Shown here: one piece after another, positions 7,293 to 16,416 of the stretch
Position numbering within the stretch: the stretch's first letter is position 1
Layout: each line of letters begins with the position of its first letter
Translations under genes and position numbers: made by a program
Notes under the pieces: model-generated
What the model saw: the letters and a program-made list of their open reading frames with translations, nothing else
Database searches by the model: none
Told to the model about the DNA's origin: nothing
NCBI GenBank assembly: GCA_028819255.1
Contig: JAPPMB010000114.1
Span: 150,640-214,639, forward strand
Length of the DNA stretch: 64,000 nt
Source: Bryobacterales bacterium
GTDB lineage: Bacteria; Acidobacteriota; Terriglobia; Bryobacterales; UBA6623
Direction of reading: 5' to 3'

Positions 7293-8717
7293 TCAGGCTG
7301 CGAAGAGCTCGTCCACCGGGGCGTAGGCGTCGTCGTCGGAGACCGGCACGTAGTAGAATCCGCGTCCGAGCGGGTCGTCGTACCGCACCGTCGTCCAGTC
7401 GATTCCCAGGGCGGAGTAGATGGTCGCCTCGAGGTCCTCGGGCCGGATGTCGCGGTCGCGGGACCACCCGAACTCCGTCGTGAAGGATCCCGGGCCGCGC
7501 CCTCCGCGATCGTTCGTCGCGCCGATCACCTGACCGCCCTGGACTCCGCCGCCGGCGAGTACGAAGAACATCTGCAGGTAGTGGTCCCGTCCGTTGCGTC
7601 CGGCCGAGAGCGGTCCCGGCGTCCGCCCGAACTCGCCGCATGCCACGACCAGCGTCTCGTCGAGCTTGCCTGAACGGTCAAGGTCCTCGATCAGCGCCGC
7701 GAACGCCGGATCGAACTCCCGCGTTCGCCGGTAGAGGTTGTTGCCGTTGTCGCCGTCAACGTAGATGTCCGCGTGGTGGTCCCAGCCGTTGGACTCGACT
7801 TGGATGAAGCGGGTGCCCTGGTCCTGCTCGACGATCTTCCTTGCCGTGAGGACGGCGTTGCCGAAGCCGCTGCCCCCGTACCGGGCGCTCTCTTCGGGCG
7901 TGAAGCCGAATGCGGAATCGACGGCCGGGCTCTGCATCAGCCGCCGGGCGCCCTGATAGAACTTTCCCATGGCCGATGCCTGCGGACCCAGCGGAGAGTT
8001 CGTGCCGCGCAGCGCGCCGTCGGTCTCCTGCAGCAGGTTCCAGCGGTCGGCGAACCGCTCCATTCCCCCGGGATGGCTGGCGTTCGCCAGTCCGTCCGCG
8101 GAAGCGAACGTCTGGAACGGTCCGAATTCGGAAGGAAGGTAGCCGGCGCCCGAGATCTTCCTCGCCTGGAGCGAGATGAATGCCGGAAACGCCTGGCCGG
8201 GCAGCCGCTCGGGCTCCTTCTCGATCGCCACCACGCTGCCGATGTGAGGTGCGATGCGACCTGTGGCCGAGGCCGGGCTCCGCCCGATCTGGAGCCACGT
8301 CTGCGCCAGCGGGTGGGCCCGCGCCCAGGCCAGTCCGGAGCGGATGATTGCGATCTTGTCGATCACGCGGGCGGTGTTCCCGAGCAGCCCTGTCGGTAGG
8401 GTCACGCCGCTGAAGGTCTCGGGTGCGAAATCCAGGGGTGTGACCCCGGTGTGGTCCTTGAAGTCGAACAGGTCGACATGGCTGGGCGCGCCGCGCATGA
8501 ACAGAAAGATCACGGTCTTCGCCGAGTTCTGCGGCGTCACGCTCCCTGTCGTCTCCGTCGCGGCGCTGGCCGTCCCGTTCGCGAGAAAGAAGCCGCCCAC
8601 TCCTGTTAGCGAGTCCCGGAAGAAGGTCCTCCGCGAAACGTGGGGGCGTTCAAAGAACCACTGGTGGATCGGCTGCCGCCTGCTGATGAGCTTTTCGAAT
8701 CGTTGCCGCTCGGCCAC
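7293..8717 (-). CDS. DUF1501 domain-containing exported protein
   Basis: The 474-residue protein is a DUF1501 member, part of the alkaline-phosphatase/sulfatase-like superfamily. It has a twin-arginine-like SRRTFFRDS leader at residues ~29-37, a FLFMRGAPSHVDLFDFK segment near residue 70 (family signature), and a late NGWDHHADIY plus GEFGRTPG (metal-site-like residues). Its gene follows a DUF1549/DUF1553 gene with an 18-base gap on the same strand; this pairing is very common in Planctomycetes and Acidobacteria. The two products are thought to act together in the periplasm on unknown, probably carbohydrate-related substrates, but no activity is firmly established. Start at 8717 gives the usual short pre-leader extension. 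Confidence 0.88.
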   Translation of the reverse strand: MAERQRFEKLISRRQPIHQWFFERPHVSRRTFFRDSLTGVGGFFLANGTASAATETTGSVTPQNSAKTVIFLFMRGAPSHVDLFDFKDHTGVTPLDFAPETFSGVTLPTGLLGNTARVIDKIAIIRSGLAWARAHPLAQTWLQIGRSPASATGRIAPHIGSVVAIEKEPERLPGQAFPAFISLQARKISGAGYLPSEFGPFQTFASADGLANASHPGGMERFADRWNLLQETDGALRGTNSPLGPQASAMGKFYQGARRLMQSPAVDSAFGFTPEESARYGGSGFGNAVLTARKIVEQDQGTRFIQVESNGWDHHADIYVDGDNGNNLYRRTREFDPAFAALIEDLDRSGKLDETLVVACGEFGRTPGPLSAGRNGRDHYLQMFFVLAGGGVQGGQVIGATNDRGGRGPGSFTTEFGWSRDRDIRPEDLEATIYSALGIDWTTVRYDDPLGRGFYYVPVSDDDAYAPVDELFAA

Positions 8718-8735
8718 TGTGCCTTGGCCCTCCCG

Positions 8736-10829
8736 TCAGTAGTTGAAGTAGAAGTCGGTCTTGTTGAAGAGCGTCCACATCAGGTTGGACGCCCTTTGCG
8801 CCCGGTCTCCGCCCTGGACGTACTGCAGGCCGGCAGCCGCCTCCTGCTCGGTCGGGTGGCGGCTCAGGACGCTCAGGTAGAGGTTGGCGACGAGGGCGTC
8901 GTCGGACAGCTGCAGGGATTCCCACAGCGTGCCGGTGGTGGCCCGCGGGTCCGTCCTAAGCAGCACGAAGGGGTTGTTCATCAGGTTCAGCGCCTGCAGC
9001 GGACTGCCCGCGCCGCTCCGCGGCGCCCCCTCTCGGTCGCCGGGCGAGAAGGCCTGCAGGAACTGCCTCGCTCTTCGCGGATACCGGCCGTTCCCAGGAG
9101 GCATGTTGACGACATCGGGAAACTGCATCGCGTAGCCCAGCCTGCGGAGGTTGCGCGAAGCGTTGTAGCTCACCGGACGGCCGCTCGCCACGACGATGGC
9201 GTCGTGCATCTGCTCCGCCGTCAGGCGCTTGGCTTGCCGCCGGACGAAATACTGCTCGTTGAGCGGGTTGAAGACGCCCTCGTACCGCGACGAGAGCTGG
9301 TACGTCTGCGACGTGGCGATCTCCTTCATCAGCCACTTCAGGTTGAAGCCGTTCTCGGCGAAGCCTTCGGCGAGCCATTCGAGCAGGTGGGGATGCGACG
9401 GCTGGATGCTCCAGCCTTGGGGCGGCGGGGACGCCGGGTCCAGCCGCAGGAGGTCGAACTGGTCGGGCGGCTCGACGAGCCCCCTCGAGAAGAACTCGCG
9501 CCAGACGTAGTTCACCGCTGCCCGGGCGAACTGGGGGTCCGCCGTCAGGAGGAGACCGAGCTTCTCTCGGAGCCGCGTCGCGCTCCCGACCGTCGCATCG
9601 CTCTCGAACGGGTAGTCCGGCTCCACGGCACGCGTCTGGTGCAGGCGGTCGGGGCGGTTCCCTCCCTGCGTCTGGCCGAGATAGATGCCGGCCGTGTCGC
9701 CGTTCCCGGCCCGACGCTCCGCTCCCGCCGGCAGGTCGTGGATGAAGTAGTAGTTCGCGTTCACGCGCCGCATCCGCTCGGGGTCCATCGGCAGCGTTCT
9801 GCCGGGCACCCTCCACGCCTGGAACCGGGGAATGTCGGAGAAGTAGGCGGCCAGGCTCCATCCCTCGAGGCGCTTGGCGGCGGTGCCCCAGACGCTGAGC
9901 GCTTCAAGGTGGCCCTCCCCGTCGTGGCAGAGTACGCAATCCATCGTCGAGATGCCCAGAAAGTCCCTCGCAACAAAGAAGGCGAGCGAGTCGTAGGTGT
10001 CCTGGATCGGTCCGCCGGTCGTTCTGCCCCCGACGACATAGCCCACAGGGGAGGCCTTCACCGGATTGCCGACGAAGTCCCCGTAGGTGCTCTGGAAATG
10101 GCTGAAGCTGGTGTAGCGGTCGGGATAGGTGCGGCCGTCGCCTGTTCCCTCGGCGGCGATCATCTCCTGCGCCATCTGGTCATAGGGCTTGTTTGCCCGC
10201 AGGGATTCCAGGAGATAGAGATGGAGGGAGTCCCGCCCGTGGGGGAACCGGTTGACCAGCGCGGTCACCTGGGTGTTCCGGAACAGATCGCCGAAGAACA
10301 TCGTCCAGCGGTCGGCCCACTGCGGGGTGTCCATCAGCCTGCCGACGAGATCCTGGCGCTTTGTGGCGGAGGTGTCGGCGAGAAAGCCGAGCACCTCGTC
10401 CCTGGTGGGAATGCGCCCCGTGAGGTCGAGCGTCGCCCGGCGGACAAACTCGGCGTCGGTCGTCAGGTAGGTCAGGGGCACGCCCGCGGCCTCCGCCGTC
10501 TTCTGGATGCAGTCGTCGATGCCGGCACAGGGCGTCGAGGCCCCGGGCATGGATGCGGCCGCGGGCCTTGCGAAGACCCCGCCGCGGCGGGGCTGCGGGA
10601 TCATCGCAAGCGCGTGGCGGGTTGCCGCCGTGCGTTCACGCATCGCACGCAGGTCGTCGCCTGCGCTGTAGACGGGCCCCACCCCGTCCCGAGGTCCGAA
10701 GTACGTGCAGCCCCCGTGGTCCGGGAACGAGCCGTCCGCAGCTTGCCAGTCCGCCTCGTCGTCGACGCCGAATGCCGGCGCCGCGCACAGCACGAGCGCG
10801 GCTGCCAGCACACAGGAACTCTGCTTCAT
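8736..10829 (-). CDS. DUF1549/DUF1553 domain exported protein with CxxCH motif
   Basis: The 697-residue protein carries an N-terminal signal peptide (residues 1-~21, hydrophobic core then AFG), a DUF1549 region beginning near residue 130 (FVRRATLDLTGRIPT is the family's entry motif), a single CVLCHDGEGH haem-c-like motif, and a C-terminal DUF1553 region. Unlike the second copy in this window (47565-50819) it has no separate N-terminal planctomycete cytochrome domain. The downstream gene is its usual DUF1501 partner, so the two form an operon. I chose the ATG at 10829 because it gives the signal peptide directly; two more in-frame ATGs lie upstream within 48 bases. Function is unproven; periplasmic polysaccharide catabolism is the usual inference. 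Confidence 0.87.
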   Translation of the reverse strand: MKQSSCVLAAALVLCAAPAFGVDDEADWQAADGSFPDHGGCTYFGPRDGVGPVYSAGDDLRAMRERTAATRHALAMIPQPRRGGVFARPAAASMPGASTPCAGIDDCIQKTAEAAGVPLTYLTTDAEFVRRATLDLTGRIPTRDEVLGFLADTSATKRQDLVGRLMDTPQWADRWTMFFGDLFRNTQVTALVNRFPHGRDSLHLYLLESLRANKPYDQMAQEMIAAEGTGDGRTYPDRYTSFSHFQSTYGDFVGNPVKASPVGYVVGGRTTGGPIQDTYDSLAFFVARDFLGISTMDCVLCHDGEGHLEALSVWGTAAKRLEGWSLAAYFSDIPRFQAWRVPGRTLPMDPERMRRVNANYYFIHDLPAGAERRAGNGDTAGIYLGQTQGGNRPDRLHQTRAVEPDYPFESDATVGSATRLREKLGLLLTADPQFARAAVNYVWREFFSRGLVEPPDQFDLLRLDPASPPPQGWSIQPSHPHLLEWLAEGFAENGFNLKWLMKEIATSQTYQLSSRYEGVFNPLNEQYFVRRQAKRLTAEQMHDAIVVASGRPVSYNASRNLRRLGYAMQFPDVVNMPPGNGRYPRRARQFLQAFSPGDREGAPRSGAGSPLQALNLMNNPFVLLRTDPRATTGTLWESLQLSDDALVANLYLSVLSRHPTEQEAAAGLQYVQGGDRAQRASNLMWTLFNKTDFYFNY

Positions 10830-11081
10830 GGCAGTATCTCGACCCGATGCCATGTGCCCCCCCATTAACGCCATCAAGACCCTATCAGATCCGGGGAATC
10901 CCGGAGCAGGACGCGGACTCGGCGCGTCAGCCCGGTTTCCTCAGGTCAATCAGACGGGATGCCGGACGATTCGGTTTCGCAGGCGAGGCTCGCTAATGCC
11001 GATCGGGGTAATGCCCGCGGCCCCGCCCTGAGGGCGTTCTATAGTAACTATGGGTATGGCTTGGCGCGGCGAGGTGGAGGA

Positions 11082-11666
11082 ATGACTCTGGCATCGGGCT
11101 CCTCGGTCGGCGCGGCCGCCTGCTTGGTGGCGGGCGTGCTGTCGACCGCGATCCAGCTGGCGGCTCAGCCGACGGCTCCGTTTCTGGATCCTCGCAGCGT
11201 GGCGCCCTACGTTCCGACCCCTTGGCATGTTGTGGACCGGATGCTGGAAGCCGCGGCGGTGTCTGAAGGCGACGTGGTCTACGACCTGGGCTCGGGCGAC
11301 GGCCGCATCCTCCTGCGGGCGGCAAGGGACCGGGGCGCGCGCGGCGTCGGCTTCGAGATCATCGAGGACTTGGTGCGGGATGCGCGTGAGGCGATCGGCG
11401 CGGCCGGCGTCCAGGACCGCGTCAAGATCCACCAGCAGGACATCTTCAAAGCCGACCTGAGACCGGCCACAGTCGTTACAGTGGTCTTGATGACCTCCGC
11501 CAACAGGCAGCTGCGTCCGAAGCTGGACCGGGAGCTTCGGCCGGGCGTCCGGGTCGCGAGCTACAAGTGGGAGATCCCCGGATGGAATCCTTCCAAGACC
11601 TTCACCGTCCCGGTCAGCGGGGCCCAGCAGACGATCTACGTTTACGAGTTCGGAAACCACCGCTGA
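11082..11666 (+). CDS. class I SAM-dependent methyltransferase with N-terminal membrane/signal segment
   Basis: The 194-residue product starts with a hydrophobic segment (residues ~8-27, ending LAAQ) and continues as a Rossmann methyltransferase: PYVPTPWHVVDRML, then VVYDLGSGDGRIL (motif I, SAM binding), GVGFEI (motif II acid), and DLRPATVV. The YVPTP...VYDLGSGDGRI...ATVV pattern resembles the FAM173/ATPSCKMT-type lysine methyltransferase family and its bacterial relatives. The ATG at 11082 has an excellent GAGGTGGAGGA ribosome binding site. An upstream in-frame TTG would add two arginines before the hydrophobic stretch. Whether the catalytic domain stays in the cytoplasm on a membrane anchor or is exported is unresolved; SAM is not expected in the periplasm. 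It lies just before topA. Confidence 0.75.
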   Translation: MTLASGSSVGAAACLVAGVLSTAIQLAAQPTAPFLDPRSVAPYVPTPWHVVDRMLEAAAVSEGDVVYDLGSGDGRILLRAARDRGARGVGFEIIEDLVRDAREAIGAAGVQDRVKIHQQDIFKADLRPATVVTVVLMTSANRQLRPKLDRELRPGVRVASYKWEIPGWNPSKTFTVPVSGAQQTIYVYEFGNHR

Positions 11667-11792
11667 CAGGATCCGGCCTTCGCCGTCCGGGAAGCCGACT
11701 CCCAAGTGCTTCAGGTGCACAGCGTCTGACGGAAGAAACCCCACCTTTGGCGCCACAAGTGCTATAGAGGCTATAGAGACTAGGTAAGCACC

Positions 11793-14411
11793 ATGCCCTC
11801 GCCCACGAGTTCGAATGTTCTCGTCATCGTCGAGTCCCCCACCAAGGCTCGGACGATAGAGAAGTTTCTGCCCCGCGGTTATGTTGTCAAGGCCTCCGTC
11901 GGGCACGTGCGTGACCTGCCGAAGAGCGCCGCGGACATCCCCGCAAAGATCAAGAAGCTGCCCTGGGCCCGCCTGGGGGTCGACATCGAGCACGGCTTCA
12001 AGCCGATCTACGTCGTTCCCAAGGACAAGAAGAGCCTCGTCAAGGAGATCAGGGCCGCGGTCCGCAAGGCGGACCACATTTTCTTCGCGACCGATGAGGA
12101 CCGCGAGGGCGAGTCCATCAGCTGGCACCTGCTCGACCTGCTCGGCCCGGGCGTGCCGTTCCAGAGGCTGGTGTTCCACGAGATCACGCGGGACGCCATC
12201 CAGAAGGCCCTCCAAGAGCCGCGCGGCATCAACCAGGATCTGGTCAGCGCACAGGAGACACGGCGCATCGTCGACCGTCTCTTCGGCTACGAGGTGAGCC
12301 CGCTGCTGTGGAAGAAGATGGCGCCCCGCCTCAGCGCGGGCCGGGTCCAGAGCGTCGCCGTGAGGCTCCTGGTGGAACGGGAGCGGGCGCGGATCCGGTT
12401 CACGGAAGCGAGCTTCTGGGGCATGAAGGCGCGCTTCTCCAAGGACGGGTCCGAGTTCGGTGCGGATCTGGTCCGCGTCGCCGGACGCCGGATCGCGACG
12501 GGGAAGGACTTCGACCCCGACACCGGGCAACTCAAGGTGCGGGGCGGACGGCGCGGAGCCCCGCCTATGCTGCTTGACGCCGACGGCGCCCGACAGGTCG
12601 AGGCCGTGGCGCGGTCGTCGCAGGCGCAGGTCTCCTCTGTGGAGCACAAGCAGTTCAGGGAGGCCCCCAAGGCCCCGTACGTCACCAGCACGCTGCAGCA
12701 GGAGGCCAACAGCAAGCTGCGGTTCCAGGCCCGCCACACCATGCGCCTGGCCCAGCAGCTCTACGAGAACGGGTTCATCACGTACATGCGGACCGACTCG
12801 ACCGTCCTCTCGGGAGAGGCCAAGGCGGCGGCCCGCAGGCTGATCAAGGAGAGGTTCGGCGAGGACTACCTCTCGCCCAAGGTCCGGTTCTACCGCAACC
12901 AGGTCAAGAACGCGCAGGAGGCGCACGAGGCGATCCGTCCTGCGGGAGGAATGTTCCGCGCCGTTGGCGAGGTGCGGAGCCGGCTGGGCGTCGAGGCGGC
13001 CAGGCTGTACGAGATGATCTGGCGGCGGACGCTGGCCAGCCAGATGCGTGATGCGCGGGGGACGAACTCCACCGTGCTCATCGATGCGGGCGACGCCCAG
13101 TTCCGGGCGACCGGCAAGACGATCGCTTTCGCGGGCTACCTCAGGGCGTACTCGAACGACGCGGAAAGCGGACTGGCCGGCGTCCCGCTTGCCGAGAGGG
13201 TCCTTCCGCAGCTCGACCGGGGGGATGAGCCGGCCCTGGTCTCCGTCGACGCGTCCGAGCGGCGGACACAGCCTCCGCAGCGGTTCACGGAAGGACTTCT
13301 GATTCGCGCGCTCGAGAGGCGCGGCATCGGGCGCCCGAGCACCTGGGCGACGATAGTCGATCTGGTGCAGTCCAGGTCCTATGCCTTCAGGCGCGGCGGC
13401 GCACTGGTGCCGACATTCACGGCCATGGCGGTCGTCGGCCTGCTCGAGGAGCACTTCTCGCACTTGGCGGACTACGCGTTCACGGCGAAGCTGGAGGACC
13501 AGCTGGACGCGATCGCCCGTGGCGAACTGGCTCGGCTGGACTATCTCAAGGGATTCTACTTCGGCAACGGCCACTCCGGACTGCGGGCTCTGATCGAGCA
13601 GGGCCAGGAGCGCATTGATCCGCGCAAGGTATGCAGGCTGCCGGTGGGCCACACCGCGGACACGGAGGGAGCGGAGGTCCGGATCGGACGCTACGGACCG
13701 TTCCTGACCGACGGCACCTCGCGCTGCAGCATCCCCGACAACCTCGCGCCGGACGAGCTGACCGCGGCGAAGGCGAGCGAAATGCTGGATGTTGCCAGAA
13801 AGGGCCCACAGCCGCTCGGGCACGATCCCGAGTCGGGCCGTCCGGTCTATCTGAGGCAGGGTCGCTTCGGTCCGTTCGTCCAGCTCGGAGACAACGCCAA
13901 GGACGGGGATGTGAAGCGGGCATCGCTGATGCGGGGCGACGTCGCGGAAGCCATCGATCTTGAAGCCGCTCTGAAGCTGCTGTCCCTGCCGCGCAAGCTG
14001 GGCAGCGATCCGAAGACCGGCGCGGACGTGCTCGCCGCGAACGGCCGCTACGGTCCGTATGTCAAGTGCGGAAACGAGAACCGGTCGATCCCGGCACGCA
14101 CGAGCCCGTTCGAGATCACTCTGGAGCAGGCGCTGAGACTGCTCGCCCAGGAGAAGAAGAGGGGGCGGAGGGCGCAGGCGGAGCCGCTGAAGGTTCTGGG
14201 CGCGCACCCGGAGACGGGCAGGGAGTTGAAGGTGCTTTCCGGGCGCTACGGACCCTATGTGACGGACGGGGAGATCAACGCATCCCTTCCCAAGGCCGAG
14301 GCTCCGAAGGATGTGACCATGGTCCGGGCCGTCGAGCTGCTGCGGGCGCGTCTGGAGCGCATCAGGGCCGCGGGGGGAAGGAAGCGCAGGCGGCGCACGA
14401 GGCGGTCGTGA
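11793..14411 (+). CDS. topA: DNA topoisomerase I (type IA)
   Basis: The 872-residue enzyme relaxes negative supercoils by single-strand passage. The Toprim domain begins at residue ~9 (VIVESPTKARTIEKFL) and contains ATDEDREGE at ~105-113, the acidic metal-binding motif. The active-site tyrosine lies in FITYMRTDST near residue 330. Instead of the zinc fingers of the E. coli enzyme, the C-terminus carries four Topo-C repeats with the signature RYGPF/RFGPF/RYGPY/RYGPY, followed by a strongly basic tail (KRRRRTRR) likely to bind DNA. Start is the ATG at 11793; a tandem GCTATAGAG pair at about 11761-11778 upstream may hold the promoter. tsaB follows 16 bases downstream. Confidence 0.97.
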   Translation: MPSPTSSNVLVIVESPTKARTIEKFLPRGYVVKASVGHVRDLPKSAADIPAKIKKLPWARLGVDIEHGFKPIYVVPKDKKSLVKEIRAAVRKADHIFFATDEDREGESISWHLLDLLGPGVPFQRLVFHEITRDAIQKALQEPRGINQDLVSAQETRRIVDRLFGYEVSPLLWKKMAPRLSAGRVQSVAVRLLVERERARIRFTEASFWGMKARFSKDGSEFGADLVRVAGRRIATGKDFDPDTGQLKVRGGRRGAPPMLLDADGARQVEAVARSSQAQVSSVEHKQFREAPKAPYVTSTLQQEANSKLRFQARHTMRLAQQLYENGFITYMRTDSTVLSGEAKAAARRLIKERFGEDYLSPKVRFYRNQVKNAQEAHEAIRPAGGMFRAVGEVRSRLGVEAARLYEMIWRRTLASQMRDARGTNSTVLIDAGDAQFRATGKTIAFAGYLRAYSNDAESGLAGVPLAERVLPQLDRGDEPALVSVDASERRTQPPQRFTEGLLIRALERRGIGRPSTWATIVDLVQSRSYAFRRGGALVPTFTAMAVVGLLEEHFSHLADYAFTAKLEDQLDAIARGELARLDYLKGFYFGNGHSGLRALIEQGQERIDPRKVCRLPVGHTADTEGAEVRIGRYGPFLTDGTSRCSIPDNLAPDELTAAKASEMLDVARKGPQPLGHDPESGRPVYLRQGRFGPFVQLGDNAKDGDVKRASLMRGDVAEAIDLEAALKLLSLPRKLGSDPKTGADVLAANGRYGPYVKCGNENRSIPARTSPFEITLEQALRLLAQEKKRGRRAQAEPLKVLGAHPETGRELKVLSGRYGPYVTDGEINASLPKAEAPKDVTMVRAVELLRARLERIRAAGGRKRRRRTRRS

Positions 14412-14427
14412 CCGTCTGCGGCGCAGC

Positions 14428-15111
14428 ATGATGAACCTGCTTGCCATCGACACCGCCCGCAGCGAGGGGAGCGTGGCCCTGATGCAGGGAGGGTCGGGGA
14501 CCCGCAGCAGATCGCTCGGTGCGGGCCCGCGCTACGGCGAGGTCCTGTTTCTCGAGATCGAGCGCCTGCTGTCCGCCTGCTCGCTGCGCGTGACGGACGT
14601 GGACGCGATCGGCGTGGCGACCGGGCCGGGCTCGTTTACCGGAATCCGTGTCGGGATCGCGGCGGCGAAGGCCTTGGCCGAGGCGGGCGAGCATCCCGTG
14701 GTCGGCGTGTCCAGCCTGAGAGCCCTTGCGCGCTCCTGTCCGGGCGAGGCGCCCCGTGTCGCGCTGCTCGACGCCCGCAGAGGAGAGCTGTTTGCAGGCT
14801 GCTACGGAGCGGACTCCCTTCCGGTGCTGCCCGAGACTGTGGGGGGGTGGCAGGATCTGGCTCCGCGCCTGCGGTCGTTGGACCCGGTCCTGGTGTGGAA
14901 CGAGCCGGAGATCTTCGAGGACGGCGGTCCCGCCGAGGCCGCCTCCGGCTGGCGCCGCGCGCCGGGTCCCCGCATGCTCGCCGCGACTGTGGCGGAAATC
15001 GCGCGGCGGGACATCGAGGCCGGCGCAGGCGGGGTGCCCGAAGCCATCGAGGCGAACTACATTCGGCGCCCGAGCGTCACCCCGCCGCGACGTCAGGCCG
15101 CCAGCCGCTGA
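14428..15111 (+). CDS. tsaB: tRNA threonylcarbamoyladenosine biosynthesis protein TsaB
   Basis: The 227-residue protein is the TsaB (YeaZ) partner of TsaD in t6A synthesis at position 37 of ANN-decoding tRNAs. It shows the ASKHA-type opening LLAIDTA at residues 4-10, then AIGVATGPGSFTGIRVG near residue 58-75 (the family signature) and the GVSSLRALA loop. TsaB itself is a pseudo-ATPase that activates TsaD; tsaD, tsaC and tsaE are not in this window. It begins 16 bases after topA, so co-transcription is likely. Its 3' end overlaps the convergent metX gene by 19 bases. Confidence 0.93.
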   Translation: MMNLLAIDTARSEGSVALMQGGSGTRSRSLGAGPRYGEVLFLEIERLLSACSLRVTDVDAIGVATGPGSFTGIRVGIAAAKALAEAGEHPVVGVSSLRALARSCPGEAPRVALLDARRGELFAGCYGADSLPVLPETVGGWQDLAPRLRSLDPVLVWNEPEIFEDGGPAEAASGWRRAPGPRMLAATVAEIARRDIEAGAGGVPEAIEANYIRRPSVTPPRRQAASR

Positions 15112-16190
15112 AACGTATTCTCCAGGAAGCCCTTGATCAGGGCCGTCTGCTCGCCGACCTCCAGAAGGAAGGCATCGTGCCCGTAGTTGGATTCAAGCTC
15201 GATGTAGGCCACATCGCGGTTGCGTGTCCGCAGCGCACGCACGATCTCCTGGGACTGGTAGCTGGGGTACAGCCAGTCCGAGGTGAAGCTCAGAACGAGG
15301 AAGCGCGCGTCGCCCCGGCCGAAGCAGTCCTCGAGCGGGCTGCCCGCCTCGGTGATGTCGAACGTGTCCATCGCGCGGCTGATCGCGATGTAGGAGTTGG
15401 CGTCGAAGCGGTTCACGAACTTCCCGCCCCGGTACCGCAGATAGCTCTCCACCTCGAACATGTCGCTCTGGTCGCGGCTCTTGCGTCGCCGGCGCCCGAA
15501 CTTCTGGCGCATGGAGTCGTCGCTCATGTAGGTGATGTGGCCAACCATTCGCGCGACGGCGAGGCCGCGTTCGGGATACCTGCCGCCATAGTAGTCGCCG
15601 TGGTTGAAGTCGGGATCGGCCAGGATCGCCTGCCTGCCGACCTCGTTGAAGGCGATCTGCTGGGCCGAATGCCGGTGGGTCGAGGCGATCGGGATCACTG
15701 AGGCCACCTGGTCGGGGTAGGACACCGCCCACTGCAGTGCCTGCATGCCGCCCATCGACCCGCCGGACACGCAGAGCAGCCGCCGGATGCCCAGAGACTC
15801 GGTCAGCATCTGCTGGAGGCGGACCATGTCGGCGATCGAAATCGGCGGGAACGCCGATCCGTAGGGCCGGCCCGTGGCGGGGTTGGTCGAGCTCGGTCCC
15901 GTTGTTCCGCTGCAGCCTCCAAGGACGTTCGACGAGATGACGAAATAGCGGCGCGTGTCGAAGGCCTTGCCGGGCCCGATCATGCTGTCCCACCAGCCAG
16001 GCTTGCCGGTCTCCGCGCTGATGCCCGCCGCATGGGCGTCGCCCGAGAACGCATGGAGGATCAGGATCGCGTTCGAGCGGTCGGCGTTGGGTTCCCCGTA
16101 CGTCTCGTACGCCGCGACCACCGGACGCAGGGCCCGGCCGCAGTCAAGCTCGATCGAGTCGAATCGCGCAAGGGACATCGTGACGCTCAT
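15093..16190 (-). CDS. metX: homoserine O-acetyltransferase (MetX family)
   Basis: The 365-residue alpha/beta hydrolase acetylates (or succinylates) homoserine using acyl-CoA, the first committed step of methionine synthesis. Visible signatures are LDCGRALRP, the oxyanion-side HAFSGDAHA near residue 46, GGCSGTTGPSS near residue 91, the nucleophile elbow SGGSMGG near residue 143, the Asp in SDWLYP near residue 307, and the His in YGHDAFL near residue 338. Start at 16190 is supported by AGGAG seven bases upstream. The final codons overlap the convergent tsaB gene by 19 bases. Acyl specificity (acetyl or succinyl) cannot be decided by eye. Confidence 0.93.
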   Translation of the reverse strand: MSVTMSLARFDSIELDCGRALRPVVAAYETYGEPNADRSNAILILHAFSGDAHAAGISAETGKPGWWDSMIGPGKAFDTRRYFVISSNVLGGCSGTTGPSSTNPATGRPYGSAFPPISIADMVRLQQMLTESLGIRRLLCVSGGSMGGMQALQWAVSYPDQVASVIPIASTHRHSAQQIAFNEVGRQAILADPDFNHGDYYGGRYPERGLAVARMVGHITYMSDDSMRQKFGRRRRKSRDQSDMFEVESYLRYRGGKFVNRFDANSYIAISRAMDTFDITEAGSPLEDCFGRGDARFLVLSFTSDWLYPSYQSQEIVRALRTRNRDVAYIELESNYGHDAFLLEVGEQTALIKGFLENTFQRLAA

Positions 16191-16416
16191 TCGCCGGCTC
16201 CTGCCTTCCTTCTAGGTTGCGACATGTGAAGGGTTGCGTGCACGCCAACGGCCTGCGGCACGGGCCTGTATGATGGAATCTCGGGACGGCGGGGCCTGCT
16301 TGGTCTCCGGCGGCCTGATTTCCCAGCGCCGGGAGCGTTGTCAGTCCGCTCGACTCAATCCCTTGCCCGGACCGGCGCCTTGGCCCATGCCAGAAGGAGG
16401 ACCCAAGGTAACGACC

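Noticed and set aside
8640..10868. Long plus-strand open frame opposite the DUF1553 gene
   Set aside because: Antisense shadow; repetitive Arg/Val/Gly-rich sequence without recognisable domains.
10950..14453. Very long minus-strand open frame opposite topA
   Set aside because: Arg/Pro/Asp/His-rich low-complexity translation with no motifs, antisense to the whole topA gene; a high-GC shadow frame.
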